From a virus: 35,488 bases of DNA. Both the position numbers and the translations under genes were made by a program. The stretch covers positions 1 through 35,488 of the IMG/VR virus record IMGVR_UViG_3300035698_008788; one strand, given 5' to 3'. Below are positions 11,634-20,563 of the stretch, in pieces. A model generated the notes under the pieces. The model saw nothing but the letters and a program-made list of their open reading frames with translations, ran no database searches and had not been told where the DNA came from. Within the stretch, counting starts at the first letter, position 1. Each line of letters begins with the position of its first letter.

Positions 11634-13173
11634 CCAAGATAAAGAGCAATTAGCCGCTGAGCTACGTGGATCATTGTTAAGATTTACTCAGTTTTTTTAT
11701 CCTCTTTTAACCGCTCGTGATTTTATTATTAGTAATCCACCCGGCCGCGAACCGCATCAAATAACAATTTGTCGTGCATTAACTCAAGCTTTTAGACTTG
11801 AGATACCCAACAATCGACTGATGATCAACATAGCACCTGGCTCGGGTAAATCCACGCTTTTAGCTGCATGGGTAGCGTGGTCAATGGCAAGCTATCCCGA
11901 CTCCCGTTTTTTGTATATCTCATATAGCAAAGTTTTAGCAACTAAACATAATGAGACAATTAAGCGCATTATACAGTTGCCGCACTATAAATATCTTTTT
12001 GATGTATCAATTAAACACGACAGCAAAGCAAAAGATAGCTGGCAGACTACGGCAGGCGGCTCGTGTGCAAGCTTTGGATCTGGCGGCGCTATCGTGGGAC
12101 AGGATGCCGGGTTGCCGGGTCTCGATAGATTTTCTGGAGGTGTGGTGGTTGACGATGCACACAAAGTCGACGAAGCACATAGTGATACTATAAGAGAGAG
12201 CGTGATAGAAAATTATCGAGAGACTATACAGCAACGTATGCGGGGTATACTTGTACCTATAATAAATATAGGGCAACGAGTGCATGAAGCAGACTTAGCA
12301 GCTTATTTATTAGAAGGCAAAGATGGGTACAAATGGCATAGCGTCATACTAAAATCGATAGATGAAGCAGGTAACGCGATGTATCCTGAAGCGTTTCCAC
12401 TTGAGATGCTGCGTATAAAACAAGCGCGTGACCCTTATGTTTTTGCATCCCAATTTCAACAAGACCCCATCCCTGCGGGTGGCGCATTATTCAAGCCCGA
12501 GTGGTTCGTGATGCTTGACGAAGAACCAGAACTTTTATGTACATTCATCACAGCAGACACAGCAGAAACTAGCAAGTCTTGGAATGACGCGACCGCATTT
12601 AGTTTTTTCGGTTTGTATGAGATAGAAAATCAGGGCGTTAAAACTGGCGAATTAGGATTACATTGGCTGGATTGCATAGAGCTTCGCATTGAACCAAAAG
12701 ACTTGAAAGCAGCATTTATTGAATTTTGGCAAGGTTGTATGATACATCCGAAGCCCCCCTTAATTGCAGCAATTGAAAAAAAATCCACAGGTGTCACTTT
12801 AGTCTCTGTACTGCAAGAATTGCGCGGCATACAGATTAGACAGATAGAGCGTACACGGGCATCAGGAAGCAAAACGCAGCGATTTTTAGAGATGCAACCC
12901 TACATCGCTTCACGATCAATATCATTTACAGACAATGCAAGACACGTTAAATTATGCCTGGATCACATGAGTAAGATAACGGCCAACAATGCTCATAGAT
13001 TTGACGATATGGCCGATACTCTATCAGACGCAATTCATATAGCACTAATCGATAAAACATTGCATTATATACCAAAGCAAAAAGACAATGTTTCTGCTAA
13101 GATATACGCAGATGAGCGCACTAATTTAGAACTACAGCGGGATGCGTACAATTATGACGAAAGTGGATTTTAA
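11626..13173 (+). CDS. terL: Terminase large subunit
   Basis: ATP-driven DNA packaging motor and headful or cos nuclease (515 residues). ATPase domain: Walker A APGSGKST at residues 70-77 and Walker B VVVDD at 173-177, followed by HKVDEAHS in place of the usual DDPxK..EAxS. RNase H-fold nuclease domain: Asp311 in ITADTAETS, Glu384 in AAIEKKSTG and Asp461/Asp464 in RFDDMADTLSDA, all three acidic sites present. The full length is normal for the family. It overlaps the preceding gene by 8 bases, and its end overlaps the portal gene. Confidence 0.97.
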   Translation: MIDQDKEQLAAELRGSLLRFTQFFYPLLTARDFIISNPPGREPHQITICRALTQAFRLEIPNNRLMINIAPGSGKSTLLAAWVAWSMASYPDSRFLYISYSKVLATKHNETIKRIIQLPHYKYLFDVSIKHDSKAKDSWQTTAGGSCASFGSGGAIVGQDAGLPGLDRFSGGVVVDDAHKVDEAHSDTIRESVIENYRETIQQRMRGILVPIINIGQRVHEADLAAYLLEGKDGYKWHSVILKSIDEAGNAMYPEAFPLEMLRIKQARDPYVFASQFQQDPIPAGGALFKPEWFVMLDEEPELLCTFITADTAETSKSWNDATAFSFFGLYEIENQGVKTGELGLHWLDCIELRIEPKDLKAAFIEFWQGCMIHPKPPLIAAIEKKSTGVTLVSVLQELRGIQIRQIERTRASGSKTQRFLEMQPYIASRSISFTDNARHVKLCLDHMSKITANNAHRFDDMADTLSDAIHIALIDKTLHYIPKQKDNVSAKIYADERTNLELQRDAYNYDESGF

Positions 13174-15400
13174 CGACGAAACCGGCGAAAGCAATGAAAA
13201 TCTTTGCAGAATAAAAGACAATATACAAACGTCTTACTTGTATTTTCAAGATAATTATCAACGCTTTCGATCTTTTAGAAATTATGTTTTTAAAACGTCT
13301 GTCTCAGAAAATCAAAGAGCTTATCTAAAAAAATTAGTTCACCCCATTATCGAATTTAACATTCTTGAATCGTACATAAGCCGATTATTAGGGGAGTTTT
13401 CAAAACATGAACCAAGCATTGACGTCTCACCCTCTGAGGGTGTTCCAATTCAACAGGAAGTAATTGATATAGTCGAGCAGCATTTTAGGCATCTATTATA
13501 TGAGTCTAATAAAAACTCATTTAGCTACGAAGTATATAAAGATTTACTGTCAGGTGGTTTTAGCGTAGCTAAAGTATATACAGATTACGCTGGCTCGATG
13601 AGTTTTAAGCAAGAAATCAAAATGAATCGTGTATTCGACCCCACTTTGTGTGGCTTCGATCCAATGTCTAGAGAAACACACAAAGCAGACGGCAACTATT
13701 GTTTTGAAATATATCCCATGACCGATAAAGACTTTGAACGCGAATTTCCATCAAAAGATATATCAAAACTTAAATATACCCTCGTTAAGAATACAAAAGA
13801 CATTGAAGGGTTTAAGTGGGCATACAAAGACATCAAAGACAATAAAATTGTATTAGTTGTCGATTATTTCGAGAAGAAAAAGAAACGAGCTCGTATTGTT
13901 GAGCTTGCAGACGGTACAACGATGACGCAAGACAAATATAAAAAAATGGAAATCGAGTGGGTTGAGCGCGGGATTATCGATCAGATCCCGATAATCAAAG
14001 GGAAGCCTCGCTGGACCATACTCGAAACAGTGTGTCGTTATCGCTTAATAGAGAATCAAATAATTGAGTACACAGAAACAGATTATAAATACCTACCTTT
14101 GGTTTTTATTGACGGAAATTCAATTATCTTAACTGAAGGGAAGAGCAACTCAACATATCAAATGACGCGGCCATACGTTTATCATGCGAAAGGCATTCAG
14201 GATTTAAAAAATTACTCAGGACAAAGTCTAGCGCATTATTTGCAAAATATGGTTCAGCACAAATTTATTATTAAAAAGGAAGCGGTGGTTCAAGAAGCTG
14301 ATTCAATCGAGGCTTTTAAAAACATTCAGCGCGCTAATAATATTTTGGTTAATGCTTATAGCGAAAACAATCCAGACAAACCAATTCCTGAACCTATAAT
14401 CCCCGTGGTTAATGTGCCAGCACCACCGGAAGTGATGGCCGCTTTCCAGATAACAGACCCCACTACACAAGCAATCTTAGGAAGTTTTGCCAGCAATTTA
14501 GGCAAAAATGACAACGACTTGTCAGGAAAAGCCGTAATTGAATCATCAACGGTCGGTAATGCGGCAGCAATGCCCTATGTTGTTGGCTATCTGGCAGGTC
14601 TGACGCAAATGGCCAATATTGCAGCGGATTTAATGCCCAAATATTTGATGGGTAAGCGCGTCTTGCCTCTTGTTGAGAAAAACGGGACGAAAGCTTACAA
14701 AGAAGTGAACACAAAAGGAAACCCAAACATAAACTACGAAGAAGGCGCACTTAATATTCAAGTTGAGGCAGGGGTTAACTTTCAAGTACAGAAAAATCAG
14801 GCGGTTCAACAAATTATTTCATTGTCTCAAGCCATGCCTAGCTTCGGTGAATTCATGAACTCTGCCGAAGGTATGCCAATCCTCATTAAAAATCTTAATA
14901 TTTATGGGGCAGATAGCCTCATGGACGCTGTAGAACCATGGCTTAAACAGAAATCAGAACAACAACAAATGATGATGCAACAACAGCAACAACAACAACA
15001 GCAGTTAACCGAAGCACAACAACAAGCATTGCAACCTCAAGTAATGCGTGCTCAAGCTGAGCTGATGAAAGTACAGCAGAAAGGCGAACAGCAACAAATT
15101 GAAAATGAAATATCGATAGCAAAAGTGTCGATAGACAAAGAATTAGCCGACGCTAAAATTTTGGAAGCAGAGGCTAGAATTTCACAATCTCAGATTGACT
15201 CAGCCGTTCAGCTTGAAAAATCTAATACATCGATGGAAATACATAGTTTGGAAGCAGCTACAAAAATGGCTGAAATTCAATCAAGACAGCATGATATGAA
15301 AGTAAAAACACATGACCAACATTTAAAGTCAATCGATTTACATCATAAAATATCAAAAGAATCTAATGAAAACGAAAAGGAGACTCCAGAAAATGAGTAA
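13142..15400 (+). CDS. Portal protein (P22 gp1-like)
   Basis: Forms the dodecameric ring through which DNA enters and leaves the head. At 752 residues it has the size and layout of P22 portal (725): conserved middle with GFDPMSRETHKADG and FEIYPMTDKDFEREFP, a DLSGKAVIESSTVGNAA loop, and a long C-terminal helical barrel from about residue 600 with poly-Gln (QQQMMMQQQQQQQQQ) and heptads. An in-frame ATG at 13154 is an equally good start, since neither has a clear ribosome binding site. It overlaps the large terminase gene by 20-32 bases, and its own end overlaps the next start by 8. Confidence 0.93.
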   Translation: MRTIMTKVDFNDETGESNENLCRIKDNIQTSYLYFQDNYQRFRSFRNYVFKTSVSENQRAYLKKLVHPIIEFNILESYISRLLGEFSKHEPSIDVSPSEGVPIQQEVIDIVEQHFRHLLYESNKNSFSYEVYKDLLSGGFSVAKVYTDYAGSMSFKQEIKMNRVFDPTLCGFDPMSRETHKADGNYCFEIYPMTDKDFEREFPSKDISKLKYTLVKNTKDIEGFKWAYKDIKDNKIVLVVDYFEKKKKRARIVELADGTTMTQDKYKKMEIEWVERGIIDQIPIIKGKPRWTILETVCRYRLIENQIIEYTETDYKYLPLVFIDGNSIILTEGKSNSTYQMTRPYVYHAKGIQDLKNYSGQSLAHYLQNMVQHKFIIKKEAVVQEADSIEAFKNIQRANNILVNAYSENNPDKPIPEPIIPVVNVPAPPEVMAAFQITDPTTQAILGSFASNLGKNDNDLSGKAVIESSTVGNAAAMPYVVGYLAGLTQMANIAADLMPKYLMGKRVLPLVEKNGTKAYKEVNTKGNPNINYEEGALNIQVEAGVNFQVQKNQAVQQIISLSQAMPSFGEFMNSAEGMPILIKNLNIYGADSLMDAVEPWLKQKSEQQQMMMQQQQQQQQQLTEAQQQALQPQVMRAQAELMKVQQKGEQQQIENEISIAKVSIDKELADAKILEAEARISQSQIDSAVQLEKSNTSMEIHSLEAATKMAEIQSRQHDMKVKTHDQHLKSIDLHHKISKESNENEKETPENE

Positions 15401-15590
15401 AAAAATACACATTAATGATCTAGAATCTGAAAGTGGATGCTATAAACTGGAAGGCGACGGACATAATAAAGAAACTATACATAAGCGCATGTATGATTTA
15501 ACCGACGGCATGAAAACACCGGAGCGTACTGCATTGATGACTAAGCTATATAAACGAGTCTATCCCGGCGAACCAGTGGAGCCAAGATAA
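15393..15590 (+). CDS. Hypothetical 65-residue protein
   Basis: Begins MSKKIHINDLESESGCYKLEG and ends KLYKRVYPGEPVEPR. AAGGAG lies 10 bases before the ATG, which overlaps the portal stop by 8 bases. Not recognised; one of four tiny genes between portal and scaffold. Confidence 0.65.
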   Translation: MSKKIHINDLESESGCYKLEGDGHNKETIHKRMYDLTDGMKTPERTALMTKLYKRVYPGEPVEPR

Positions 15591-15715
15591 TGTCCAAGGA
15601 AATGAAGCATAAAAAAGAAATAAAAAAACCGAAGAAAGCCGTAATGAAGCATAATGATAAAGCACAAGACATGGCAATTATGAAAAAAACAGTTAAAAAA
15701 GGATGTATGAAATAA
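15590..15715 (+). CDS. Lys-rich microprotein (41 residues)
   Basis: Reads MSKEMKHKKEIKKPKKAV and ends KKTVKKGCMK: almost half lysine or histidine with many methionines. Its ATG shares a base with the previous stop, and its stop shares a base with the next ATG. It could bind DNA or capsid interior by charge, but no family is known. Confidence 0.5.
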   Translation: MSKEMKHKKEIKKPKKAVMKHNDKAQDMAIMKKTVKKGCMK

Positions 15716-15936
15716 TGAGTGAGTTTGTAAAAAAATATCAATGTTTTATCAAGTCAAATGAGTCCAAAGCGGTGGGCGCTAAAGTTTTAAGAGAGAAAAC
15801 AGACGAACTTTTAGCCTACTTTTTAGAAGACATTACAAAAACAGTATTAAACGGAGAAAAAGAAACTTTTTTAATACAATGGGCAATTAGTCGATTAGAT
15901 GAAACCGAGGTGGAGAAATTAAATGCCGTTGAATAA
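15715..15936 (+). CDS. Hypothetical 73-residue protein
   Basis: Begins MSEFVKKYQCFIKSNESKAVG and ends DETEVEKLNAVE, all-helical in appearance. AAGGA lies 11 bases before ATG 15715, and the start shares one base with the previous stop. It overlaps the next gene by 14 bases. Not recognised. Confidence 0.6.
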   Translation: MSEFVKKYQCFIKSNESKAVGAKVLREKTDELLAYFLEDITKTVLNGEKETFLIQWAISRLDETEVEKLNAVE

Positions 15937-16075
15937 ATGGGCAAAGCCCGGAACTAAAAAGTTTGGCGATAATATTGCGACTGAAATAAAAGCTGGTAAA
16001 AAAAAATCTCAGGCGGTAGCTATTGCCTACTCTGAGTCAAAAGGAAATAAAAAAAGATCCAAAAGTAAGCTATAA
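15923..16075 (+). CDS. Small basic protein with KSQAVAIAYSE motif (50 residues)
   Basis: The sequence MPLNKWAKPGTKKFGDNIATE followed by KKKSQAVAIAYSESKG resembles a widespread group of tiny phage proteins with a K(K/S)QAVAIA helix near portal or head genes. The tail is Lys/Ser-rich. Its function is unknown. It overlaps the upstream gene by 14 bases and ends just before the HNH gene. Confidence 0.65.
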   Translation: MPLNKWAKPGTKKFGDNIATEIKAGKKKSQAVAIAYSESKGNKKRSKSKL

Positions 16076-16110
16076 ATGTTATAATGCTTGTTATTATCAA
16101 GGCATATAAT

Positions 16111-16671
16111 ATGTTTGAAAAAGACAAATTCAAGAACCATCCTTTTAGAAAAGGAAACCAAACTGAATTTGTTAAAAAGAAAGTAGAGCGTTTTAAATTG
16201 GGCTTGTCGATTGTATGTAAAAAACATGGCGACCATTTAAAATGGAGATTGCATTCAGATAATAACGTTCAGTGTCTATATTGTGCTGCTGAATGGCAAA
16301 TGAATATGCGAAGGCGAGATCCACTAAAATTTTTGCTAAGGGACGCAAAACGACATGCTAAAGCAAAAAATAGAGAATTTGATTTAACTTTACAGGAATT
16401 GCAGGAAATTTTAGAAACTCAAGATAATAAATGTAAATTTACTGGATTAGACTTTAATGAAAATCATCCTATATCTTTAGATAGAATTAATTCAGAGATA
16501 GGATATATAAAAGACAATATACAAATGATAAGTATTCGAGCAAATAAAATGAAATCTAATATGACTGATAAGGAATTCATAGATTATTGTTTTCTTATTT
16601 GCGCGTATAGCGAAGCAAAGGCAAAGAAAAAAAAAGAAAAAGTGAAAACATTGTCACTATTATACAAATAA
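16111..16671 (+). CDS. HNH endonuclease, probable free-standing homing nuclease
   Basis: A 186-residue protein with a putative N-terminal zinc site (Cys36, His39, Cys55, Cys58) and a C-terminal HNH-type core: CKFTGLDF (Cys108), ISLDRINSEIGY (Asp124), DNIQMIS (Asn136) and ANKMKSNMT. AAGG lies 8 bases before ATG 16111; an upstream ATG (16084) has no such site. It is more AT- and Lys-rich than its neighbours and is flanked by noncoding DNA, unlike the tightly packed genes around it. This fits a mobile selfish insertion between portal and scaffold genes. Confidence 0.8.
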   Translation: MFEKDKFKNHPFRKGNQTEFVKKKVERFKLGLSIVCKKHGDHLKWRLHSDNNVQCLYCAAEWQMNMRRRDPLKFLLRDAKRHAKAKNREFDLTLQELQEILETQDNKCKFTGLDFNENHPISLDRINSEIGYIKDNIQMISIRANKMKSNMTDKEFIDYCFLICAYSEAKAKKKKEKVKTLSLLYK

Positions 16672-16779
16672 TATACCATATGATTATCTTACGTCGCCAT
16701 ACGCTAACCTGGCCGAACCTTTACAGCGTTATGTATTGTTATCACGGTGACACCGCTAAAAGTCAAATAGAAGGGATAT

Positions 16780-17520
16780 ATGACTGACATAGAAGACACT
16801 AAGATTGAGGCGGCTGTTAGCCCCGAAGAAAGTGCTGAGGTAATCGATGATGACGTACAAAAACCTGTGTTTAATAAAATACAGATGCAAGACGTTGTAA
16901 ATCGAGAAAAACAAAAAGCATTCGAACGAGGCAAACGAGAGGCAATGATGGAATTACAGCAGAATCAGCAGCAACCAGACCCGCAGCAAGCAGGACAGAT
17001 ACAACAGCAATCACAGGGTCTAGGTGGTATGCAGCAAATGTCTGAGCAAGACATTGAGCGAATGATTATGCAGAAAGCTCCCGAAGCCTTGATGCATCAA
17101 ATAAACGAGATGAAATCAAAGAACATGATTGATTCTTTTGTTAACAAAATGCAAGCTGCTGAAGAACGTTACCCTGGTCTTGAGCAACGGTTAAATAAGT
17201 TAAATTATGAAGATCCACGTATGCATAAACTCGTAGAAATGAGCAACGGGTTAGAAAATACGGGAGACATAATTAACGAGTTAGTAATGAATCCGCATAA
17301 AATGGGACAAATACTTTCGAATATAGCCGACCAGCCTTATTTGGCTCAAGAGCAATTAATGGGGTTAAGTAACTCTATTAAAAGCAACCAGTCGGCGCAA
17401 GCAGAGAACGCTCAATCAAAAGACCCTATGTCACAATTAAAACCTTCGATAAGTGCAGGCTTAGCGGATAGCAATAACTTGTCAGTGCGTGATATACAAA
17501 AATTGCTTAGCAAGCGTTAA
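16780..17520 (+). CDS. Scaffolding protein (P22 gp8-like, by position and composition)
   Basis: A 246-residue protein immediately before the coat gene. It has an acidic N-terminus (TDIEDTKIEAAVSPEESAEVIDDD), a Gln/Met-rich middle (~residues 60-90), a helical body and a basic end (SVRDIQKLLSKR), where P22 scaffold carries its coat-binding helix. AAGGGA lies just before the ATG. Direct similarity is weak, so the assignment rests on order, length and composition. Confidence 0.8.
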   Translation: MTDIEDTKIEAAVSPEESAEVIDDDVQKPVFNKIQMQDVVNREKQKAFERGKREAMMELQQNQQQPDPQQAGQIQQQSQGLGGMQQMSEQDIERMIMQKAPEALMHQINEMKSKNMIDSFVNKMQAAEERYPGLEQRLNKLNYEDPRMHKLVEMSNGLENTGDIINELVMNPHKMGQILSNIADQPYLAQEQLMGLSNSIKSNQSAQAENAQSKDPMSQLKPSISAGLADSNNLSVRDIQKLLSKR

Positions 17521-17583
17521 GCGGTAACGCATCGTCATTGTGTATTGACTATCTCGATTTGAACATTTTCGAGGAATTATGCA

Positions 17584-18912
17584 ATGGCAACTCCATCAAA
17601 TACATTACAAACCGTCCAGCTATACATCAAAACTGAAATTGCGTACCTTTCAAACGAGTTTTGGGGTATTGCAAACTCTAATAAATCACTAGAAGAATTT
17701 AATGACCGCCCCGGCAACTTAGGCGATAGCATTACGTTTGATACATCACCACGCTTTACCGCCTATGACGGCTTGGTCATCACTCAACAACCATCCGTGC
17801 AACGCACACAAACTTTGATTTGCTCACAAGCAAAGAATGTTTCTATGGGCTATACCGACGAGCAATACATATTTCAAGCTAAAGACTATATGCGTGAATT
17901 TGGCGCTGCAGCGACGGAGCAATTAGGCTCCATGATTGAACAAGATATTCTTAAAAATATCGTATCGGGTGTGGTCGGTATTAACCCAAAAAGCAGTCAA
18001 TATGGAGTCCCACAAATCCATTCAGGTCCTTATCGTTTTTATGGTGATGGTGTTACGCCAATTAACTCATACGGTCAATTAGCTCAAGCATGGGCAAACT
18101 TTGTATCCTACGGCGCTGCAAAACATAAACGACGTGCTATTATTCCGGTGAATTTAGTTCCACCTATTGTTAATAGTGGATTAAATCAATTCTCACCCGC
18201 CAGAAATGACGAAATATCACGTAGCTGGGAATTGGGGAAATTTGCGGGAATGGACGTTGATTGGGGTGTTAGTAATTTGTTACCACTTCATGTGGCCGGA
18301 ACCATTGCTAATGCAGCAGCTCCTAACAATGTGATGACGGTTGTTTCTACGAATGACGCAACAGGCGCAAACATTACTCAAATTACCTTCACAGAACCTA
18401 CTGCGGGTACAGATGCAAACGCGATTAAAGCGGGCGATTTGTTGCAGTTCAATGATGGTGTGAGTGGTAAACCCAATATGCGCTTTTTGACCTTCATTGG
18501 ACAACATGTTACCTCATTACCTGTGCAGTTCAGAGCCACATCTGATGCAGCAACAGTAGCTGGAAGCGTAACAGTTAGCATTGAAACAATTAATGCAGTA
18601 GGTTTGGTATCTGCGGCTAATCAAAACCAAAATATCAACAACGTAATACAAGCTGGTATGACTGTTACCCCTGTTCCTTCTCATCAAGCAGGCTGGATGG
18701 ATGCAGGTGACTCGTTCTATCTTGCAATGCCTAAATTGCCGAATCAATCCCCGTTTGAAAGTGTTTATTATCGTGACCCAGAAAGCGGCGCGGGAATTAG
18801 ACACTATTGGGGGACTCAATTCGGTATGGATAATAAAGCTTATGCAAGGGATAGCGTTTGGGGATCAACACTAATCGCCGAAGATAGCATGAGGATGTGT
18901 TTCCCCATGTAA
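17584..18912 (+). CDS. Major capsid protein (P22 gp5-like coat)
   Basis: The 442-residue protein fits P22-type coat (430 residues). Conserved-looking segments include MATPSNTLQTVQLYIKTEIA, RPGNLGDSITFDTSPRF and, near the end, GIRHYWGTQFGMDNKAYARDS. A beta-rich Thr/Ala region near residues 240-350 corresponds to the inserted telokin-like domain of P22 coat. GAGGA lies 8 bases before the ATG. Confidence 0.9.
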   Translation: MATPSNTLQTVQLYIKTEIAYLSNEFWGIANSNKSLEEFNDRPGNLGDSITFDTSPRFTAYDGLVITQQPSVQRTQTLICSQAKNVSMGYTDEQYIFQAKDYMREFGAAATEQLGSMIEQDILKNIVSGVVGINPKSSQYGVPQIHSGPYRFYGDGVTPINSYGQLAQAWANFVSYGAAKHKRRAIIPVNLVPPIVNSGLNQFSPARNDEISRSWELGKFAGMDVDWGVSNLLPLHVAGTIANAAAPNNVMTVVSTNDATGANITQITFTEPTAGTDANAIKAGDLLQFNDGVSGKPNMRFLTFIGQHVTSLPVQFRATSDAATVAGSVTVSIETINAVGLVSAANQNQNINNVIQAGMTVTPVPSHQAGWMDAGDSFYLAMPKLPNQSPFESVYYRDPESGAGIRHYWGTQFGMDNKAYARDSVWGSTLIAEDSMRMCFPM

Positions 18913-18921
18913 GTCTTGTTA

Positions 18922-18961
18922 CCCACGTTAATAAACATTCAATTATGATTATTAATGTGGG
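18922..18961 (+). terminator. Long stem-loop after the capsid gene
   Basis: CCCACGTTAATAA (18922-18934) pairs with TTATTAATGTGGG (18949-18961): 13 pairs including one G-U, with a 14-base loop. No U-run follows, so it is more likely an RNA-stability or processing element, or an attenuator, than a full terminator. A second small hairpin (GGGTC/GACCC) follows. Confidence 0.5.
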
Positions 18962-19020
18962 GTCGTTATGAGCAGACCCAATCATAATGAACACCATAAA
19001 AACATAAAAGAGGATTAAAA

Positions 19021-19785
19021 ATGTCTACATATAATGTTTTCCCTTTCAAAAGTTTTATAGCGTCTTACGCCAATGGTCTTGGTTTAAGCAATAACGCAAC
19101 AACGCCGCTTACTAAACTAGATGTAGCAGCCGGGTCTATTTTAGATTCAACCGCTACATTCCAGATGGAATTAAGTGCATCTGTAACCATCGATGGTGCG
19201 GCTAATGGCCTGAATGGTTTAGATACAGGCTCATTGGCAGCAAGCAAAGTATATTCTGTATATTTAATTGCTGATCCAGTTAATTTATCCGATGTGGGCG
19301 CTATTATTTCATTGTCGGCTACCACGCCATTGTTGCCCTTCAACTACAGTATATTTGCAAAAATAGGTTACGTCGTAACAAGTGGTGCTTCTCAGTTCTT
19401 GAAAGGTTATTGGACAGCAGGAAATAGTTCATTGCGTAAATTTGCATTTGATGCGCCGCAAGCAAGCCCAATCACTGTAGGTGCTGCCACAACTGCCACG
19501 GCTGTAGTTTTAACAACATTAGTTCCAGCCGTTGACAATTTGCCCGTTATGTTAGCGGTTGATATGAATCCCTCTGCTGCTAGCCGTATATTGTCATTGA
19601 CACCAGGCAACGCGACAGGCATAGCCGCCAAGCTTACAAGTCAAGTAACAGGTGTTCATGTAACCGCCAATGTTGAGGTTTTATCTCAATTAGTCTCTGC
19701 CGTACCTACCGTTAATTATTTATGGTCGGCTGGTGGTGGGGATGCAGTTGCAATTAATGTTGCAGGGTATGAGTTTAACATCTAA
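19021..19785 (+). CDS. Virion structural protein, probable head decoration or fibre
   Basis: A 254-residue Ala/Thr/Val/Leu-rich beta protein with few charges. The region VAAGSILDSTATFQMELSASV...LDTGSLAASKVYSVYLIADP is a pattern I associate with phage surface proteins. GAGGA lies 6 bases before the ATG. Located between coat and gp4-like genes, it is best read as a head-surface protein; this is positional inference. Confidence 0.65.
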   Translation: MSTYNVFPFKSFIASYANGLGLSNNATTPLTKLDVAAGSILDSTATFQMELSASVTIDGAANGLNGLDTGSLAASKVYSVYLIADPVNLSDVGAIISLSATTPLLPFNYSIFAKIGYVVTSGASQFLKGYWTAGNSSLRKFAFDAPQASPITVGAATTATAVVLTTLVPAVDNLPVMLAVDMNPSAASRILSLTPGNATGIAAKLTSQVTGVHVTANVEVLSQLVSAVPTVNYLWSAGGGDAVAINVAGYEFNI

Positions 19786-19805
19786 ACAAATATGAGGTAG
19801 GTATT

Positions 19806-20507
19806 ATGGCATATACAGCTTTAGAGCTAATTACACGGGCTTATTATCTATCTCAAACTGTGTCACGTTTCACGCAAACAGTAACTGGAGACCAGGTATC
19901 TGATGGTCTCTATTTACTGAATGCATTGCTAGACTTCAAAGGAACGGACACGCGTTTAATCCCCTACTACAATCGAACTACATTTAATGCGGTAGCGGGA
20001 ACTGAAAGCTATTTTATTGATGGCTTGCTGATGGTTGATGTTTTAACTTTCAATGTGGGTCAAGTTCGTTACCATATGACTGAGATGACACGGCACGGAT
20101 ATTTTTCCAGTGCGCGAGTTGATGGTATTCAATCGTTACCTTTTAGTTATCGAGTAGAGCGCGTTAAAGGTGGTGCAGATATTTATTTATACTATGTTCC
20201 TGCTGATAACTACATCATGAATATGTCTGCAAAATACGCGTTAACCGACGTTGAAGTAACGACGGACATGATCTTAACGTACGACACTTATTATATAGAA
20301 TACCTACGTTATGCACTGGCACAATACATATGTTGCGAATATGGTGCAACTTTTCCAGACGCATCACAAATGAAATTTAAAGAAATCGAAAAGAAATTAA
20401 TGTCTGTGAGCCCACCGGACTTATCGATTGCAAGTATAAATTACTTTGATAATGATTATGGGATGGACTGGCAGACTGTGAATTTGACGACTGGTTATGT
20501 TCCCTGA
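19806..20507 (+). CDS. Head-tail adaptor (P22 gp4-like tail accessory factor)
   Basis: Extends the portal and closes the head after packaging in P22-like phages. The 233-residue protein begins with ALELITRAYYLSQTVS and has NALLDFKGTDTRLIPYY, then YLRYALAQYICCEYGATFPD near the end, in line with gp4 adaptors. GAGG lies about 10 bases before the ATG. It directly precedes the gp10-like gene, as in P22. Confidence 0.85.
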   Translation: MAYTALELITRAYYLSQTVSRFTQTVTGDQVSDGLYLLNALLDFKGTDTRLIPYYNRTTFNAVAGTESYFIDGLLMVDVLTFNVGQVRYHMTEMTRHGYFSSARVDGIQSLPFSYRVERVKGGADIYLYYVPADNYIMNMSAKYALTDVEVTTDMILTYDTYYIEYLRYALAQYICCEYGATFPDASQMKFKEIEKKLMSVSPPDLSIASINYFDNDYGMDWQTVNLTTGYVP

Positions 20508-20563
20508 TGGATATGTGCCAATATTAAAATCAGTATTAATTTATTCATATAAACAGGACACGA

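Noticed and set aside
12007-12285. Reverse-strand frame inside the large terminase gene
   Set aside because: The terminase frame is full length with all catalytic motifs; the other strand is a shadow.
17545-17570. Promoter before the coat gene (TTGACT)
   Set aside because: No acceptable -10 box lies 16-18 bases downstream.
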